From: Liolophura sinensis
Taxonomy: Eukaryota; Mollusca; Polyplacophora; Chitonida; Chitonidae
Direction: 5' to 3'
Assembly: GCF_032854445.1 (NCBI RefSeq)
Contig: NC_088300.1
Location: forward strand, 39,648,458-39,712,457
Length of the DNA stretch: 64,000 bases
The translations under genes were made by a program, and so were the position numbers. Below are positions 1-11,575 of this stretch, one piece after another; positions within the stretch are counted from its first letter, which is position 1; every line of letters begins with the position of its first letter. The notes below the pieces were generated by a model that did not search any database, was not told the origin of the DNA, and worked only from the letters and a program-made list of their open reading frames with translations.

Positions 1-1698
1 ATACACACGCGACAAATACTTTTCTGTTTAACGTCGGTCTTCATTAATAAGTTACAAATTAAAAACTCAGCGCTTCGACCAAGTTTTTTGTTGCTAATTA
101 GGAAATTTACAGCAATGTGCTGGTATTTTGAAATTTGCACTTTCTTATCGTACCTCTCTGGGGGTCAATTCCCACGTTACCTTTATCACTCACTGTTAAG
201 ATATATCACAATGGGACAGCAAGGGTTAAAGAAAGAGAAAGATTTCTCTACATTGTCTTCATTTCCAAACATAACTGGACATGCCATTTTATTATCAAGA
301 AAATACTCTCATATAAGTTTACTATCACCTGTCCACATTCTTCTTGTCTTATGACCTTGTCGATTCATTTAAACAGAAGCGAAAACGCACTACATGAGCC
401 TCTGTTTCACAGGCTAAGGGGGTTTTTTTTGGTTGAGAGAACTCAATAGCCTATCTACATCACTCTACAATCCATGACTAACCCTCACCTTTCAAACCAG
501 TCTGGACAAACAGTCTGCAACCGGTCGCTATGGCACCAGAGCAAGGCGATTAGAGCTACGTACAGAACTGATCAGTCGTATCTGCATATATACCTCTTGT
601 CAAGAACAATTTGCACACGAGCAGAGAAAAAACTACTCATCACAACTCGAAGAAAAAATTCCAGATATTTTTTCAAATGTAGACTGAAATTACATGTTTT
701 TTCAACACATTGAATGACAGACGCAATATTAAGCACATATGCAGGGAAAATTAATAATAATAAAAACCACCATAATATTGGAGGCATAAATACTTTATTA
801 TTACTGATTTTGTGTTTTATTGTCAAGTATTTTAAACCACTTTGTAAAATTACCAACAAAATCATCGGTTCCCCATGGGCTATATAGCCAATATGAGCTT
901 TGTTTCCGGTATTGACTTTCCCAATGCTTATTTATGTAATTATCTCTCGATTTATGTCAATAAATGAAATGAAATGAAATCAGTCGGGCTCATCCGACCA
1001 ATCGCCTTGGAAAGGTTAGGGCTGCAATGATGAGTGGGGTTAGAAGGGCCTGTTCCGTAACGTTCTCTTGTCACCACTGAGAATAACTCAGGTATCACGG
1101 CAAACTGGTCCCCAGTACAGTCGTCTGTAGAAGAGCCCTGGGGGTTGGGTGTCTACCCTGTTATTCCGTTGCTTGTACCGTAGTCGGTTTGATCCACAGC
1201 TCTGTTTAATCGATTGCAGGAAAACTGCCACGCGGAGGGTTTTTGGCAGCATTTCCGCCCTCATTCAGCGAAGAACACATACCACAGGTATTCTGATTGA
1301 CTCTTTTGGTCACCGACATCTGGCCTCTCGTTCCTGTAACACTCAGTGGCTTATCAGCTGTAATTATTTGTCTTCAGTAAGCATTCACGTACTGTACTTC
1401 CAGTTAATGATCACACTAAGTGACAGCTGAAACTTAACTTCAATTCGACCGCATTGGCGTGAAGGACTAAGGTGCTGATCAAGGTATTAATCACACTTGC
1501 CGTAGATAGTGCGTGTTACCAATGACTTACCGACTGTACATTATGCGGGCCGAGTGTGTGTTACACCCTCTCAGTCATGGCCTCAGCAATGGTGTTGGTA
1601 TTCCCAAGACAAATAATCATGACTTACAGAACACATAACAGCTATAGGCCTCTCTGTACTTGTGATATTTACGGGCATGACGACCCGTTAGGCACTAT
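1..1698. other. Non-coding stretch, no gene recognised
   Basis: I see no recognisable gene or element here. The short open frames have no family signature and fit chance. A short AAATG-type simple repeat lies at about 958-980, next to an A-rich run, and could be the tail of an old dispersed repeat. Confidence 0.5.
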
Positions 1699-1704
1699 CC
1701 AGAC

Positions 1705-2195
1705 AGACTAATGTGTGTAGTCGTCATGGTTATCTCCTAGACATGCAGACATGTGTAGTTGTCATGATTAGCTACTACCTAGACATGCAGACATGTGTAG
1801 TCGTCATGGTTATCTCCTAGACATGCAGACATGTGTAGTTGTCATGATTAGCTACTACCTAGACATGCAGACATGTGTAGTCGTCATGGTTATCTCCTAG
1901 ACATGCAGACGTGTGTAGTTGTCATGATTAGCTACTACCTAGACATGCAGACATGTGTAGTCGTCATGGTTAGCTACTACCTAGACGTGCAAACGTGTGT
2001 AATCGTCATGTTTAGCTACTACCTAGACGTGCAAACGTGTTTAGTCGTCATGGTTAGCTACTACCTAGACGTGCAGACGTATGTAGTCGTCATTGTTGGC
2101 TACTACCTAGACATGTAGACGTGTGTAGTCGTCATGGTTAGCTAGTACCTAGACATGCAGACGTGCGTAGTCGTCATGGTTAGCTACTTGCGCTA
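1705..2195. repeat. Minisatellite A, 38/42-bp units in an 80-bp higher-order repeat
   Basis: About 12 tandem units of the type ACATGCAGACATGTGTAGTC followed by GTCATGGTTAGCTACTACCT. The left part alternates a 38-bp unit ending TATCTCCTAG with a 42-bp unit ending GCTACTACCTAG; the TATCTCCTAG marker recurs at 1731, 1811 and 1891, exactly 80 bp apart. From about 1940 on, only 42-bp units remain. The open frame at 1873-2118 is a product of the 42-bp (14-codon) period. Confidence 0.95.
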
Positions 2196-2199
2196 GTGG

Positions 2200-3654
2200 G
2201 AGCCTCCACGTTGATGTTGTGGCTAGTGCAAGCTCTTGCTCTGAGTGCTTTCTCTGTGTTAGAAGAAGACGGAAAGGAGGGCATTAATGTTCACAATTTT
2301 TGATAAAAACTCCTCTTGTTTGACGCACTAATGCGTCCCCATACTCCTCACAGCGCATTCTTCGCTCTCTACCTTTCGCTTTACATCACTGCCATCAGTA
2401 GCAAATTTTGTACAGAAATCTTGAACAACGCGGGGGTCACTGAGGTCACGGTGATGAGGCAGGAAGTGATATCAGAAAGCTCAAAGACTCTGTCTCAGCC
2501 TTTGTTTCTAATTATACCTTATTCTCTTTATCTAAAGTGTGTACAACATAGTTCCAACCATTAAATGATACTATTTTATTGAGGAATGCTGATTAAATAG
2601 TTCCGCGCAAGAGCATCAGTGATGAGGCTAAGTTTAAACAAGCCTACGTGCGTCGCACGAGCTTCAGAGGTCAAGCTTGTCTGTTGGTGGCAGTGATGTT
2701 AAACGAATGTAGAGAGCGACTCATGCGCTGCAAGGAGTATGATACATGCCAAACAAAAACTTTCATCACACTGGGATTCCGAAGGCCATACAAGAGACAT
2801 ACATAACGATTTATTTCACAGTGGGGTTTGGTTTCTGTATCGACGAAGGACCTTCTCATGGTGGACATGATGATGTCTACGATTTCGCAGAGCGCAGAAA
2901 TCAAAGGTAACTGTGATCGCATCGATTCTGATGTTATCATATGAGATTTATGTCATGGACATCAAACGATTTACATCAACCGAGAAAACGCAGAGGAGAT
3001 ATTTAGACATATACGTAAAGCAGAGGGAATTACAGTTTAGTGTTACATTAAAGGAGAAGAAAACTTTAGAACATGACACTATAGGCTGAAAAGAGCACAT
3101 TTTTCTGTCTGATGGTGCTTGCTGCATAATTTTGCGATTTTTCCTCGTCATACACGCGAAGTCTGAAAACGGCAAAGTTGGCATAAATCGCTGAGTTCAT
3201 CGTGTCCTCCATCTTTAACACCCTGTAATTTATGCTGGGGGTGTGTTGCCTCTCAGCCAATGAGAATCGTTAAAACCGGCGGTTTGTTCGTGTAAACTCA
3301 GAACCTACATCCAACATCCTGGTCTCCCTATCGTCAAGTGTAGATCGAACTGTGCTGCTCGCTACCTTCTGGGAAGAAGCCTGGTTGACTGTGTAGACTT
3401 TGCCCATGTTCGGCAAAGATTCTACTCTGTCAACTCAATATATGATTTATTTGACAGCATCGCTGGTGATGTATAAAATATAAATTTTAATTGTCGTAAA
3501 TATCAATATATAAGCATACATATAGATTTCTAGATATTATATTTAAATAATATGCTGGTTTTCGAGTTTTAACTCTTATTTTTCTTTTATATGATTTTAA
3601 ACATTTCTGTATTTTTTGTTTTACTTTGATGTTCACACTATCATATCGAAAACC
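2200..3654. other. Non-coding stretch, no gene recognised
   Basis: No recognised gene, RNA or repeat. Open frames of 64-89 codons overlap on both strands with no domain signature, as expected by chance. Confidence 0.45.
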
Positions 3655-3747
3655 TTAACCGTCTTGTGTTTTCACTTTGTTCTCACCACGATATGGCTGA
3701 AATATTGCCGATGTGGCGTTAAACCATAATCATTCTTTCATTCTGGG
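3655..3747 (+). mobile_element. SINE-like 3' fragment, family 2
   Basis: The sequence CACGATATGGCTGAAATATT, then GCCGATGTGGCGTTAAACCA and an ATCATTCTTTCATTC tail, looks like the 3' end of a dispersed mollusc repeat. A second copy in the opposite direction lies at 20041-20105, where AATGATTATGGCTTAACG is followed by CAGCAATATTTCAGCCATAT. The match between these two copies is direct evidence of dispersal; the SINE label is inferred from the tetranucleotide tail. Confidence 0.6.
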
Positions 3748-4902
3748 AAAAAGAGTTCTACCGTAAATGTACGAACTGCACTTCGGTGGTTTCTGACGGC
3801 AATTCTACTCCTAACACAGAAGACTTCGGGACTTAAGGAAACTGGAGTCGTCCACAGCGGATTTTGGCGCTGACTTTATTTATAATTTAATCAACTTGAG
3901 GTACATATTAGAATTTTTTATGGCCTGCACCTGCGAGGAAATGCATACTCTTTTCAGTGGTGGTTTGTTTGATATTTAAATGATCGAGCTTTGATAATAT
4001 GCAGTAAACAATGACGAAAAGAAAAGAAAATATTCGACAAAATATACACATATCCATATAAGTATACCACGCAAAATATAAACACCACAGCTGTTTATTT
4101 TTGTGATGTTGTATAAAGGACATATCGCAATTGAAAGTAACAAAAATCGCGTACATTGGTTAAATCGCAAGCACCGCCATTTCATCACGTTTAATCAACC
4201 AGGCGTGATTTATTTCTGTAACCCGAGAACGTACATCTTTCCGCTGTCGTCACCGAGACACTGTTTTGCCCTTTTGGCCTATGAAACGTTGGGTATGGGT
4301 GATACGACATCGAGTTTATGGTTTCTCTAACACGGCCCATCCTATGGAACAGTAAAAATATCAGATTAACAGTTGATGTATAGTTACCAGGCATATCAGA
4401 ACGAAGTGGCTGTTATGTGTGTTTCTATCCCTCTTCCCAAATAACTAAGGTTATATTATTCTTTGTTTTCGTCACCAGCAGTCAAAATTAACAGTTCCAA
4501 ACCTTATCCGTAAACAAAATATACCGCCGAAGAAAACTCCAAGTTCTGATGATGTTTGCCTTTCATTGTCAACAATTTCTGGATTTTTTTTTTAGTTTCA
4601 AAAGGATTCAGTGAGTAGAAACCCTTTGCTGCCAAAGGAGAGAATACTTTTTAAAAAATGCCGTTGGGATCAACACCATTGCATTGAATGTGGAATGACG
4701 TGAATGGCGTGAGTTGTGAAAGGTTGGCATGACTTTTTCTATTGAACATTTCTCCTCAAGAAACGACACAGATCTCAATTAACTGGGTATAAAAGGTAAC
4801 ATTGGTTCCGTTGTTGTTAGATATATTCCATGGACATGACTTCTTGTGTAAGGGACCAACAGGCAGCACGCGTTTTAAATGATCCGTCTTCACCTCTGTT
4901 CT
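3748..4902. other. Non-coding stretch, no gene recognised
   Basis: AT-rich unique sequence with only short overlapping open frames on both strands. Nothing recognised. Confidence 0.45.
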
Positions 4903-5259
4903 TCAATACTTGACTTCCGACAGTTCTTCCAGTTTTGTCCGTGGGTGGTCAGGGTGTGGCTTTCCCATGAATGGTATGGATTTGTTTCTATTTGGCGAGG
5001 AATAATTTTTATTTTGGCACTGATGATTTTTTATATTCTTACTTCGAGGGGTTTTGATGGCAGTTAAAAAAGATGTGGTTATCGCTACGCTGCAAAGTGT
5101 ATGACTGATTTCAAAGACTTTGTTAAGAGGTGTCTTTAGTTTTCTGTGAGTTGTCTCTTTTGGTGGACTGGTGATTTGTGGCGTGGCAGTCGTATGAGAG
5201 GACATTCGTCTGCTGTCAGCGTTTGGTGATGTGATGGTTTCCTGACGGTTTTCTTCGCC
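4903..5259 (-). other. Unidentified open stretch of protein-like composition
   Basis: This frame is open for about 118 codons between TAA at 5260-5262 and the stop at 4903, with an ATG at 5205. The translation is rich in Thr, Ser, Pro, Lys and Arg, with runs such as TATPQITSPPKETTHRKLKT, and has no Trp. A second minus-strand frame (5136-5339) overlaps it and is also polar and basic. The composition looks more like an exon or a decayed element ORF than random AT-rich DNA, but I recognise no family and see no convincing pair of splice sites. Chance remains possible. Confidence 0.25.
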
Positions 5260-5904
5260 TTATTTAAATCTGTGGACACGGGATTGTTTATCTGCATCAT
5301 GTTGCAAAATGATAAGCACAATTCTAGGAGCAATATCAAACTCCTAGGAGCAATACCTTATCCTTCAAAGTGGAAAACGAGTTCACATTGAACCTCATAA
5401 TTAAAATCAGTTTCTGTATTTGCTTTGCATTTGTCACTAGTAACACAAAGCATACATATTTTTGTCGTTTTGTGAAACAAGTTCGTCATTCTTAGTTAAA
5501 CACTATATCTGCAGACAGAATTTTTCTATACTCAGAAAAATAAAAAAATGGTCTTAATTAAACGTTACAAGCGGTTTTTAAGAACATCGAGGAAGCAGGG
5601 ATAAATCCTGAGGTAGCCTTTCCCTACAGAATTCCACTAACCCCAGAATTATGCTCATAGAAGGAGGACAGTTCTTGGTTGATGTCTCTTCTCATTAACT
5701 TCATTGCGTGGGCGCTGTTATTAAGGTGTTCAGGAGCGTGATGGGATTTGTGTGGTTTAAGGTTAGGAATACGATGTCGACTTATCCTACACGTCAGCTG
5801 TATTGGAAAATAGGAACTTTTGATATCCTAAGTGTATCCTCTATACTTCTGCATGACATGATTGGTTAATGGTTCCTCATGAAAGGAAAAAAAAACATGT
5901 TTGC

Positions 5905-6135
5905 TTAAAAGGTGTTTCTCTCCGGGGAAATTGTTGAACGAGGAACAAAACTGCAGAACAGTTTAATGACAAAAACTAATGTCAGTATATCCACGCTGGT
6001 GGTTTCCAGTTTGATGGTCATAGAGTTGTCACATCTTGGTTCTTCATTTCTGATTTTTTTCTTGGGTCGTAATCCTCCACCGGTTGGAATTGTAACGATT
6101 ACTTTAGCTGCTTCAGCTGGTTTATTTCGGGAGAG
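5905..6135 (-). other. Unidentified open stretch, possible exon
   Basis: The frame is open between TGA at 6136-6138 and TAA at 5905-5907. The translation contains AAKVIVTIPTGGGLRPKKK followed by an acidic/polar stretch with MTIKLETTSVDIL, which reads like real protein. It has no start codon near its beginning. The bases just upstream, ending AAATAAACCAG before CTGAAG, could serve as a splice acceptor. The plus-strand frame at 5912-6205 is its antisense shadow and begins at GTG. I cannot name a family. It lies upstream, in the same direction, of the open stretch at 4903-5259, so both could belong to one gene or one old element; this is inference. Confidence 0.3.
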
Positions 6136-6424
6136 TCATTTCTTAAAGACTTACGTACGACAAACGCCATGGAACCCCAGTGTTCCTTATTTTAAAAAAA
6201 TCTAAAGTAGAGAATTTCCGATATTTCAAAGTTTGTGTCCATATATTAACAGCCAACAAGGCACCAACATGTATAGATCTAAGTGATGTCCGATTGATAA
6301 ACATACTCACTGTAATAAAGACATGCTGATTATTTTGGAAGGATTTACGTGGAAAAGACATGGTTAGATTATCAAGTCATTTATATAGAAACATCATCGC
6401 CATATAAATTATCAAGCAGAAGCT

Positions 6425-6800
6425 TTGCTACACCGCAGTCTGTCCTGTAAAGGTTTGGTACACTGCCGCCTATCTGGAAAAGGTTTGGCAAACAGCGAAC
6501 TCACTGTTAAAGGTTTGTCATACAGCCTGGGTCTGGCTGGCAAAGGTTTGGTACGCTGTGGCCCAAGTGGTTAAGGTTTGACACACAGAGACCTATCTGG
6601 TAAAGATTTGTTACACTGTGGCCTATCTGGTAAAGATTTATTACACGGCGGCCTATCTGGTAAAAGTTTGGCACACAGCGGCCTATCTGGTAAAGGTTTG
6701 GCATTATCTGGTCTATCTGGTAAAGGTTTATCACACTGTGACCAATCTGGTAATGGTTTGGTACTCCCTGGCCTATCTGGTAAAGGTTTATAACGCTGTA
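6425..6800. repeat. Minisatellite B, 30-bp unit
   Basis: About 12 tandem copies of a 30-bp unit, typically CTATCTGGTAAAGGTTTGGC followed by ACACAGCGGC, degenerate at both ends. Because 30 is a multiple of three, frames on both strands stay open (a plus-strand LSGKGLxHxG decapeptide and a minus-strand NLYQIGxxVx decapeptide). I treat those frames as repeat-derived. Confidence 0.95.
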
Positions 6801-8185
6801 TGTTAGATATAACTGTGACAGCTTGATATAGTCATACATTGGTACGGCTAAAGACATCTTAAATTCTCTATATAATAATCAGTACATTTATCATGCAACA
6901 GCTGCGTTTCCAACAATATACCGATATTAAAATTATGAACTATAGGCTAGTTCTAGGCACTTTAATGGGTAAGATATTTACCGAAGAAACAAAATGGCTT
7001 GTCCCTCACAGATGCCCTTTTTTTCGTTGTGTTCCTTCAAAGGCATGACATAGTAACATATGGCAGGAGACCTGGACAGGCTAAAAGCTTGACGACTGTG
7101 CACATTTCCTCACATCAACGATCAAACTACAACACAGGAAAACCTTCTACATTAAACATGGACTAACCTAAAACAAACTCTGACTTGATCCTGTTTGCTG
7201 GAGCTAAAAGCTCTTATTCTGCTGGACTTTAAGTGATGACATCAATTTGAACATCATAATACATGCCCCTTAGAACGATGAATAAAACACAGGGTTGACA
7301 ACTACAGAAACAGCGTGATAGCAGATCCATCGGAAAATGTCGATAGTTAAAGCAGGATAACGAAAAAAACTGAGGCGGCGGGTAAGCTGAGCAAGTCTGC
7401 CATATGTCAATATCCCCGCACGGTAATTTGCGCTCGTGTCACAAGAATCAACTCGTAGCATCTACCCCTCAACTATTCCCTGTCCATCTTTTATCACCGT
7501 GGATTATGGTATAACTTCCTGAATGTTTGGTCATGGAGTGTCTCTTATTCTTGAAGCGAAAGACTTGTTTATTTAGATTGTTTAATGTTAAGGTCTGAAT
7601 ATAAAAGACTACAATATAGAGAGTAAAACCAGATGAGCGATGGCAGTGGGATAGCTGGCAAATAACCACACATAATTGGTGAAATCTGAACACATAATTT
7701 AAGTCAGTCATGGCTTTATTCTAGTTGCCCATGTATATGCTTACGTATCCCTATAGCATCATGAGAAAACAAGAGACATCACAAGGCTGAAGTAAACATC
7801 GTCAGATAGAACATTTGAATGCATTTACCTAGCTCTAGAAAAAGAATTAATTAAATTTTTAATAATGGTTTTAATGGTGTCCGTCTCATGTTCATTTCTT
7901 TCAGGTCCTTTCGCTTTAAATCATATCTGGTTTTTAAAAAATGCAACGACGTTTAGAATAATTTAACAAACGTCACAAGTCTAGGCTGACTCAAATGCTA
8001 TGCTGTTGCAAAACAAATTAAAGAGGTTGTTTGATCACTTAATTATGTTTTTGTTTTCATTTGTATTATTTATTTCGAGCAATGGTGACGATCATGCCAG
8101 TGGCTATAGAACTTTGGCCAAAGATCAGTTTTCAGCCCAATTCACACGACAACACAAAAATTCCCCTGTTATAAAGTTACACATA
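6801..8185. other. Non-coding stretch, no gene recognised
   Basis: Unique AT-rich sequence. The short frames carry no signature I recognise. Confidence 0.45.
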
Positions 8186-8187
8186 AG

Positions 8188-8294
8188 AAACACAAATCCT
8201 CTTGCAATGAAGCCACCCGTGGAATACACAAATTCCTCCTGCAATAAAGCCACTCATGGAATACACAAATTCCTCCTGCAATAAAGCCACACAC
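8188..8294. repeat. Short tandem repeat, 37-bp unit, about 2.9 copies
   Basis: The segment TCCTCCTGCAATAAAGCCAC with GGAATACACAAATTCC repeats. The AGCCAC marker at 8211 recurs at 8248, giving a 37-bp period. The frame at 8000-8284 runs through it. Confidence 0.8.
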
Positions 8295-8739
8295 GAGTCC
8301 CTGATATAAAGGTGCGCTCGCATGAGAAACGACATTTCTGGGCTTAGATATGGCCTCGTTGTGCATAGGTTCTACAGTTCCGTGCCCTGGTGTTCATTCA
8401 AGTCTTCAAAGTGCCCATCTGTAAGAATTACGCTAATCCATCTTTTACCGAAAGGTATGTGCTCGAAAAACGTAATTGTTGTCTGACTTGCAAGACATGA
8501 AACGTTCACATGCTATTGCGTTTCAAAAGATACTTAAAGAGGCAAACACTGAAAAGCAATCAACAGAGAACGAACAATGTTTAAAGCCATACATGCAAAG
8601 AGATAATACCCAGTACAAAGCACTCCACTGTGACATGCGAACACTGGTGAGCAGAAAATCTGACTCCACACAGTTGATGATAAGCCAGAAAAGAGGCCTT
8701 AAAGTTCCCAGATAACTCTTTTTCCACTGCAGCGAGCGC

Positions 8740-9690
8740 TGGCCGTGCGCCTGTAAGACTAACTATCCGTGACTTACTGACTGAATGGCCGTAAGTTTGT
8801 AAGACTAACTGTCGGTGATTGAGTGAATAGCCGTGCGCCTGTAAGACTAACTGTCCTTGATCAAATGGCCATGCGTCAGTAAGGCTAACCGTCCGTGATT
8901 GAGTGAATGGCGGTGCGTCTGTAAGACTAACTGTCCGTGATTGAGTGAATGGCCATGCGTATGTAAGACTCACTGTCCGTGACTGAGTGAATGGCCATGC
9001 GTCAGTAAGACTAACTGTCTGTGATTGAGTGAACGGCGGTGCGTCTGTAAGACTCACTGTCCGTGATTGAGTGAATGGCCATGCGTCTGTAAGACATACT
9101 GTCCGTGACTAAGTGAATGGCCATGCGTCTGTAAGACTAACTGCCCGTGATTGAGTGAATGGCCATGCGTATGTAAGACATACTGTCCGTGACTAAGTGA
9201 ATGGCCATGCGTCTGTAAGACTAACTGCCCGTGACTAAGTGAATGGTCGTGCGTCTGTAAGACTAACTGTCTTTGAGTGAATGGCCATGTGTCTGTAAGA
9301 CTAACTTCCGTGAGCGAATGATCATGCCTCTGTAAGACTAACTGTCCGTGATTGAGTGAATGGAGGTGCGTCTGTAAGACTAACTGTCCGTGAGCAAATG
9401 ACCATGCGTCTGTAAGACTAACTGCCCGTGATTGAGTGAATGGCCATGCGTCTGTAAGACCTGCTGTCCGTGAATAAGTGAATGACCATGCGTATGTAAG
9501 ACTGTCAGTGACTGAGTGAATGATCATGTGTCTGTAAGACTCACTGTCCGTGACTGAGTGAATGGCCATGCGTCTTTAAGACTGTCCTTGACTGAGTGAA
9601 TGGCCATGCGTCTTTAAGACTTACTGTCCGTGACTGAACGAATGACCATACTTCTGTAAGACTAACTCTGACTGACTGAGTGAATAGTGG
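8740..9690. repeat. Minisatellite C, 42-bp unit
   Basis: About 22 copies of a unit of the type CCGTGATTGAGTGAATGGCC followed by ATGCGTCTGTAAGACTAACTGT. Units vary by point changes and small deletions (for example near 9265 and 9305). The 42-bp period equals 14 codons and gives long minus-strand frames (8581-9057 and 9054-9569) with repeats like TVSLTDAWPFTQSR. The latter start at non-conserved positions and shift frame at the deletions, so I do not call them genes. Confidence 0.95.
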
Positions 9691-11104
9691 TGTTACAATT
9701 ATTCTTTTAAAAAATTATGATGAAACACCGACCAGTTATCGGCGATCGGAAGCGACCTTCAGTGTATTTGCCATGAGAATTTCTTATAATAATGAAATAT
9801 TTCAAGAACAAAGCTTTCATCTTGCAATCCTCTTCGGAACTGATACCATTTCCAGTTTTGCAGGCTTTACGTTTTATTGAATGTCTTGTGTCAACGGTAT
9901 TGAGTCCTGTGACTGGTTTGCGCTGTTCCGTCTCGTCCCTTTTTTGGCCTGTTCATCTTAACATATCACATGTTATTCCTATTGTTTTGTTTTTTTTGCT
10001 TCGTTTTTTTCGCTTCTGGGTTTTTTCTTTTAACATTAAGGAGTTGTATTGAACATCTCACGAGACTAGAATTATTTCCATGATCAAGTTCGTTGCGTGG
10101 CTGTCACTTTCGGGTAATTTTAATGATCGTTAGAGCTTCAGATGTTATCGGCTTTCCTTTTGCTCAGGAATGGATATGGTTTACATGAGTCTCTTTATGG
10201 TCTCGTCTTTATGACGTCACAGGTTATATGTTATACATATTAGAACTAAGAAGAGTATGTTTCTGGTTTGACTATTGTGCTATTTAGCACGCCTTACACA
10301 ACCGTAGTTTCACGTTCTACATGTATTTATACTCGCAGTGAATAATTACCGATTGCTCCGTTCCAAGGGGCGAGTCGTGGAAAACAGGCCCTCGGGTCTG
10401 TATATGACCGGGGCTTGGTAGCTCCTTTCTTTCTTCCAGAGACAAAGGCAATGTAGCTAGGATAAATTTGTTTCATGTAAGTCAAACTTACATAAAATTT
10501 ACGCTGGTAAATGCATAATGTAAGCTTATTTCGTGGACTAAGTATGGGTTTGGACAACTGCAGTCTAGTATACTTTGTAATGCCCTGGGAGTTACATATT
10601 TAGATTATGTGGGTACAAAATATTGCTGGAACAATCCCAATGGGGTGTTCATTGTCAACTAATCGGTTATATAAGTGAAGAGGTGCAGAAAACGTAAATC
10701 ACATAGATTTTTCACAGACTCACTATAGCTACATACCATTATAGTCTATTTCTTTTAGCCAGGCCCCTTTGCTCAGCTGTCTGTAAAATCAGTCATACCA
10801 AATTTACTTTTGATTAGTGGCATGCTCATTGTCTAGGAAGCAACTGTTTTTTCTTTAATAATTATGAAGTCCCCCAAGGCAATGGGATCTTGCCATCGAA
10901 AATCGAGTTTATGCAGTTTAACATTATGAACAAAAAATGTTCTTATTTCCTTTTCTCTGCAAGACTTCCAACATATCCACGTTATTTTGGTAACGAGTAT
11001 AACTGACTTTACAGACAGCTAAATATAGGCAGCTGGTTAAAAGAAAAAGATTATAGAAAGAGTAGCCAAGTATGCTGATGCGCGCTGTATCAGATACTTG
11101 ATGC
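9691..11104. other. Non-coding stretch, no gene recognised
   Basis: Unique sequence with T-rich runs near 9985-10030. No gene or RNA recognised. Confidence 0.45.
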
Positions 11105-11106
11105 AC

Positions 11107-11305
11107 TGGACCAGCCGTTATCAGGCCCTTGACATGCGACTAAGGTCGCATGTTCGAATCCAGCTCTCGCTGTTTCAGTTGTGAGTCAGATGGTTTGTCG
11201 ACTACTTGGCGAAGGTCAGTGGTTTACTCCAGGTTTTCTATACTCATTAAAACTCTTGATCGCGGAGTCCCCAAATCGAAAAAATATATAAATAAGTTAT
11301 GGTGT
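11107..11305 (+). mobile_element. tRNA-derived SINE, degenerate copy
   Basis: GCATGTTCGAATCCAGCTCT near 11150 contains a perfect RNA polymerase III B box (GTTCGAATCC). It is followed by GTCGACTACTTGGCGAAGGT and a partial core, and ends in an A-rich ATATATAAATAAG tail. This order, tRNA-like head, body and short A-rich tail, is that of a SINE. The A box and acceptor stem are degraded, so this is not a working tRNA gene. Confidence 0.7.
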
Positions 11306-11390
11306 CGCGACTAGATGGCTGCAATGATAATATGTGGGACGATTATTCATTAATTCAGATATAAGGTAGGTGTATTACTAAGGTGCGGTG

Positions 11391-11575
11391 GCTGTGAGTT
11401 CGTCCAGCTCGTGCTGGCTTCCTCACCGGGAAGGTCTTCCAGCAATCTGCGTATGGCCATGGATTTACCCAGGGTTCTGCCCAGATTCCTCCAACCATAA
11501 TATGCTACCCGTTGTCGTACAAGTGAAATAGTCTTGAGTACGGCATAAAATACCAATCAAATAAATGAAAATATT
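11391..11575 (+). mobile_element. SINE, family 1, 5'-truncated
   Basis: It begins within the B-box region (GTGAGTTCGTCCAGCTCGTG) and runs through the same core as the full-length copy at 45779-46050: GGGAAGGTCTTCCAGCAATC, TTCCTCCAACCATAATATG, AGTCTTGAGTACGGCATAAA, then ACCAATCAAATAAATGAAAA. The tRNA head is missing. It lies less than 100 bp after the SINE at 11107-11305, in the same direction. Confidence 0.85.

Noticed and set aside
8581-9569. Two long minus-strand frames with 14-residue repeats
   Set aside because: They follow the 42-bp period of minisatellite C and break where units have small deletions; no conserved start or unique domain is present.
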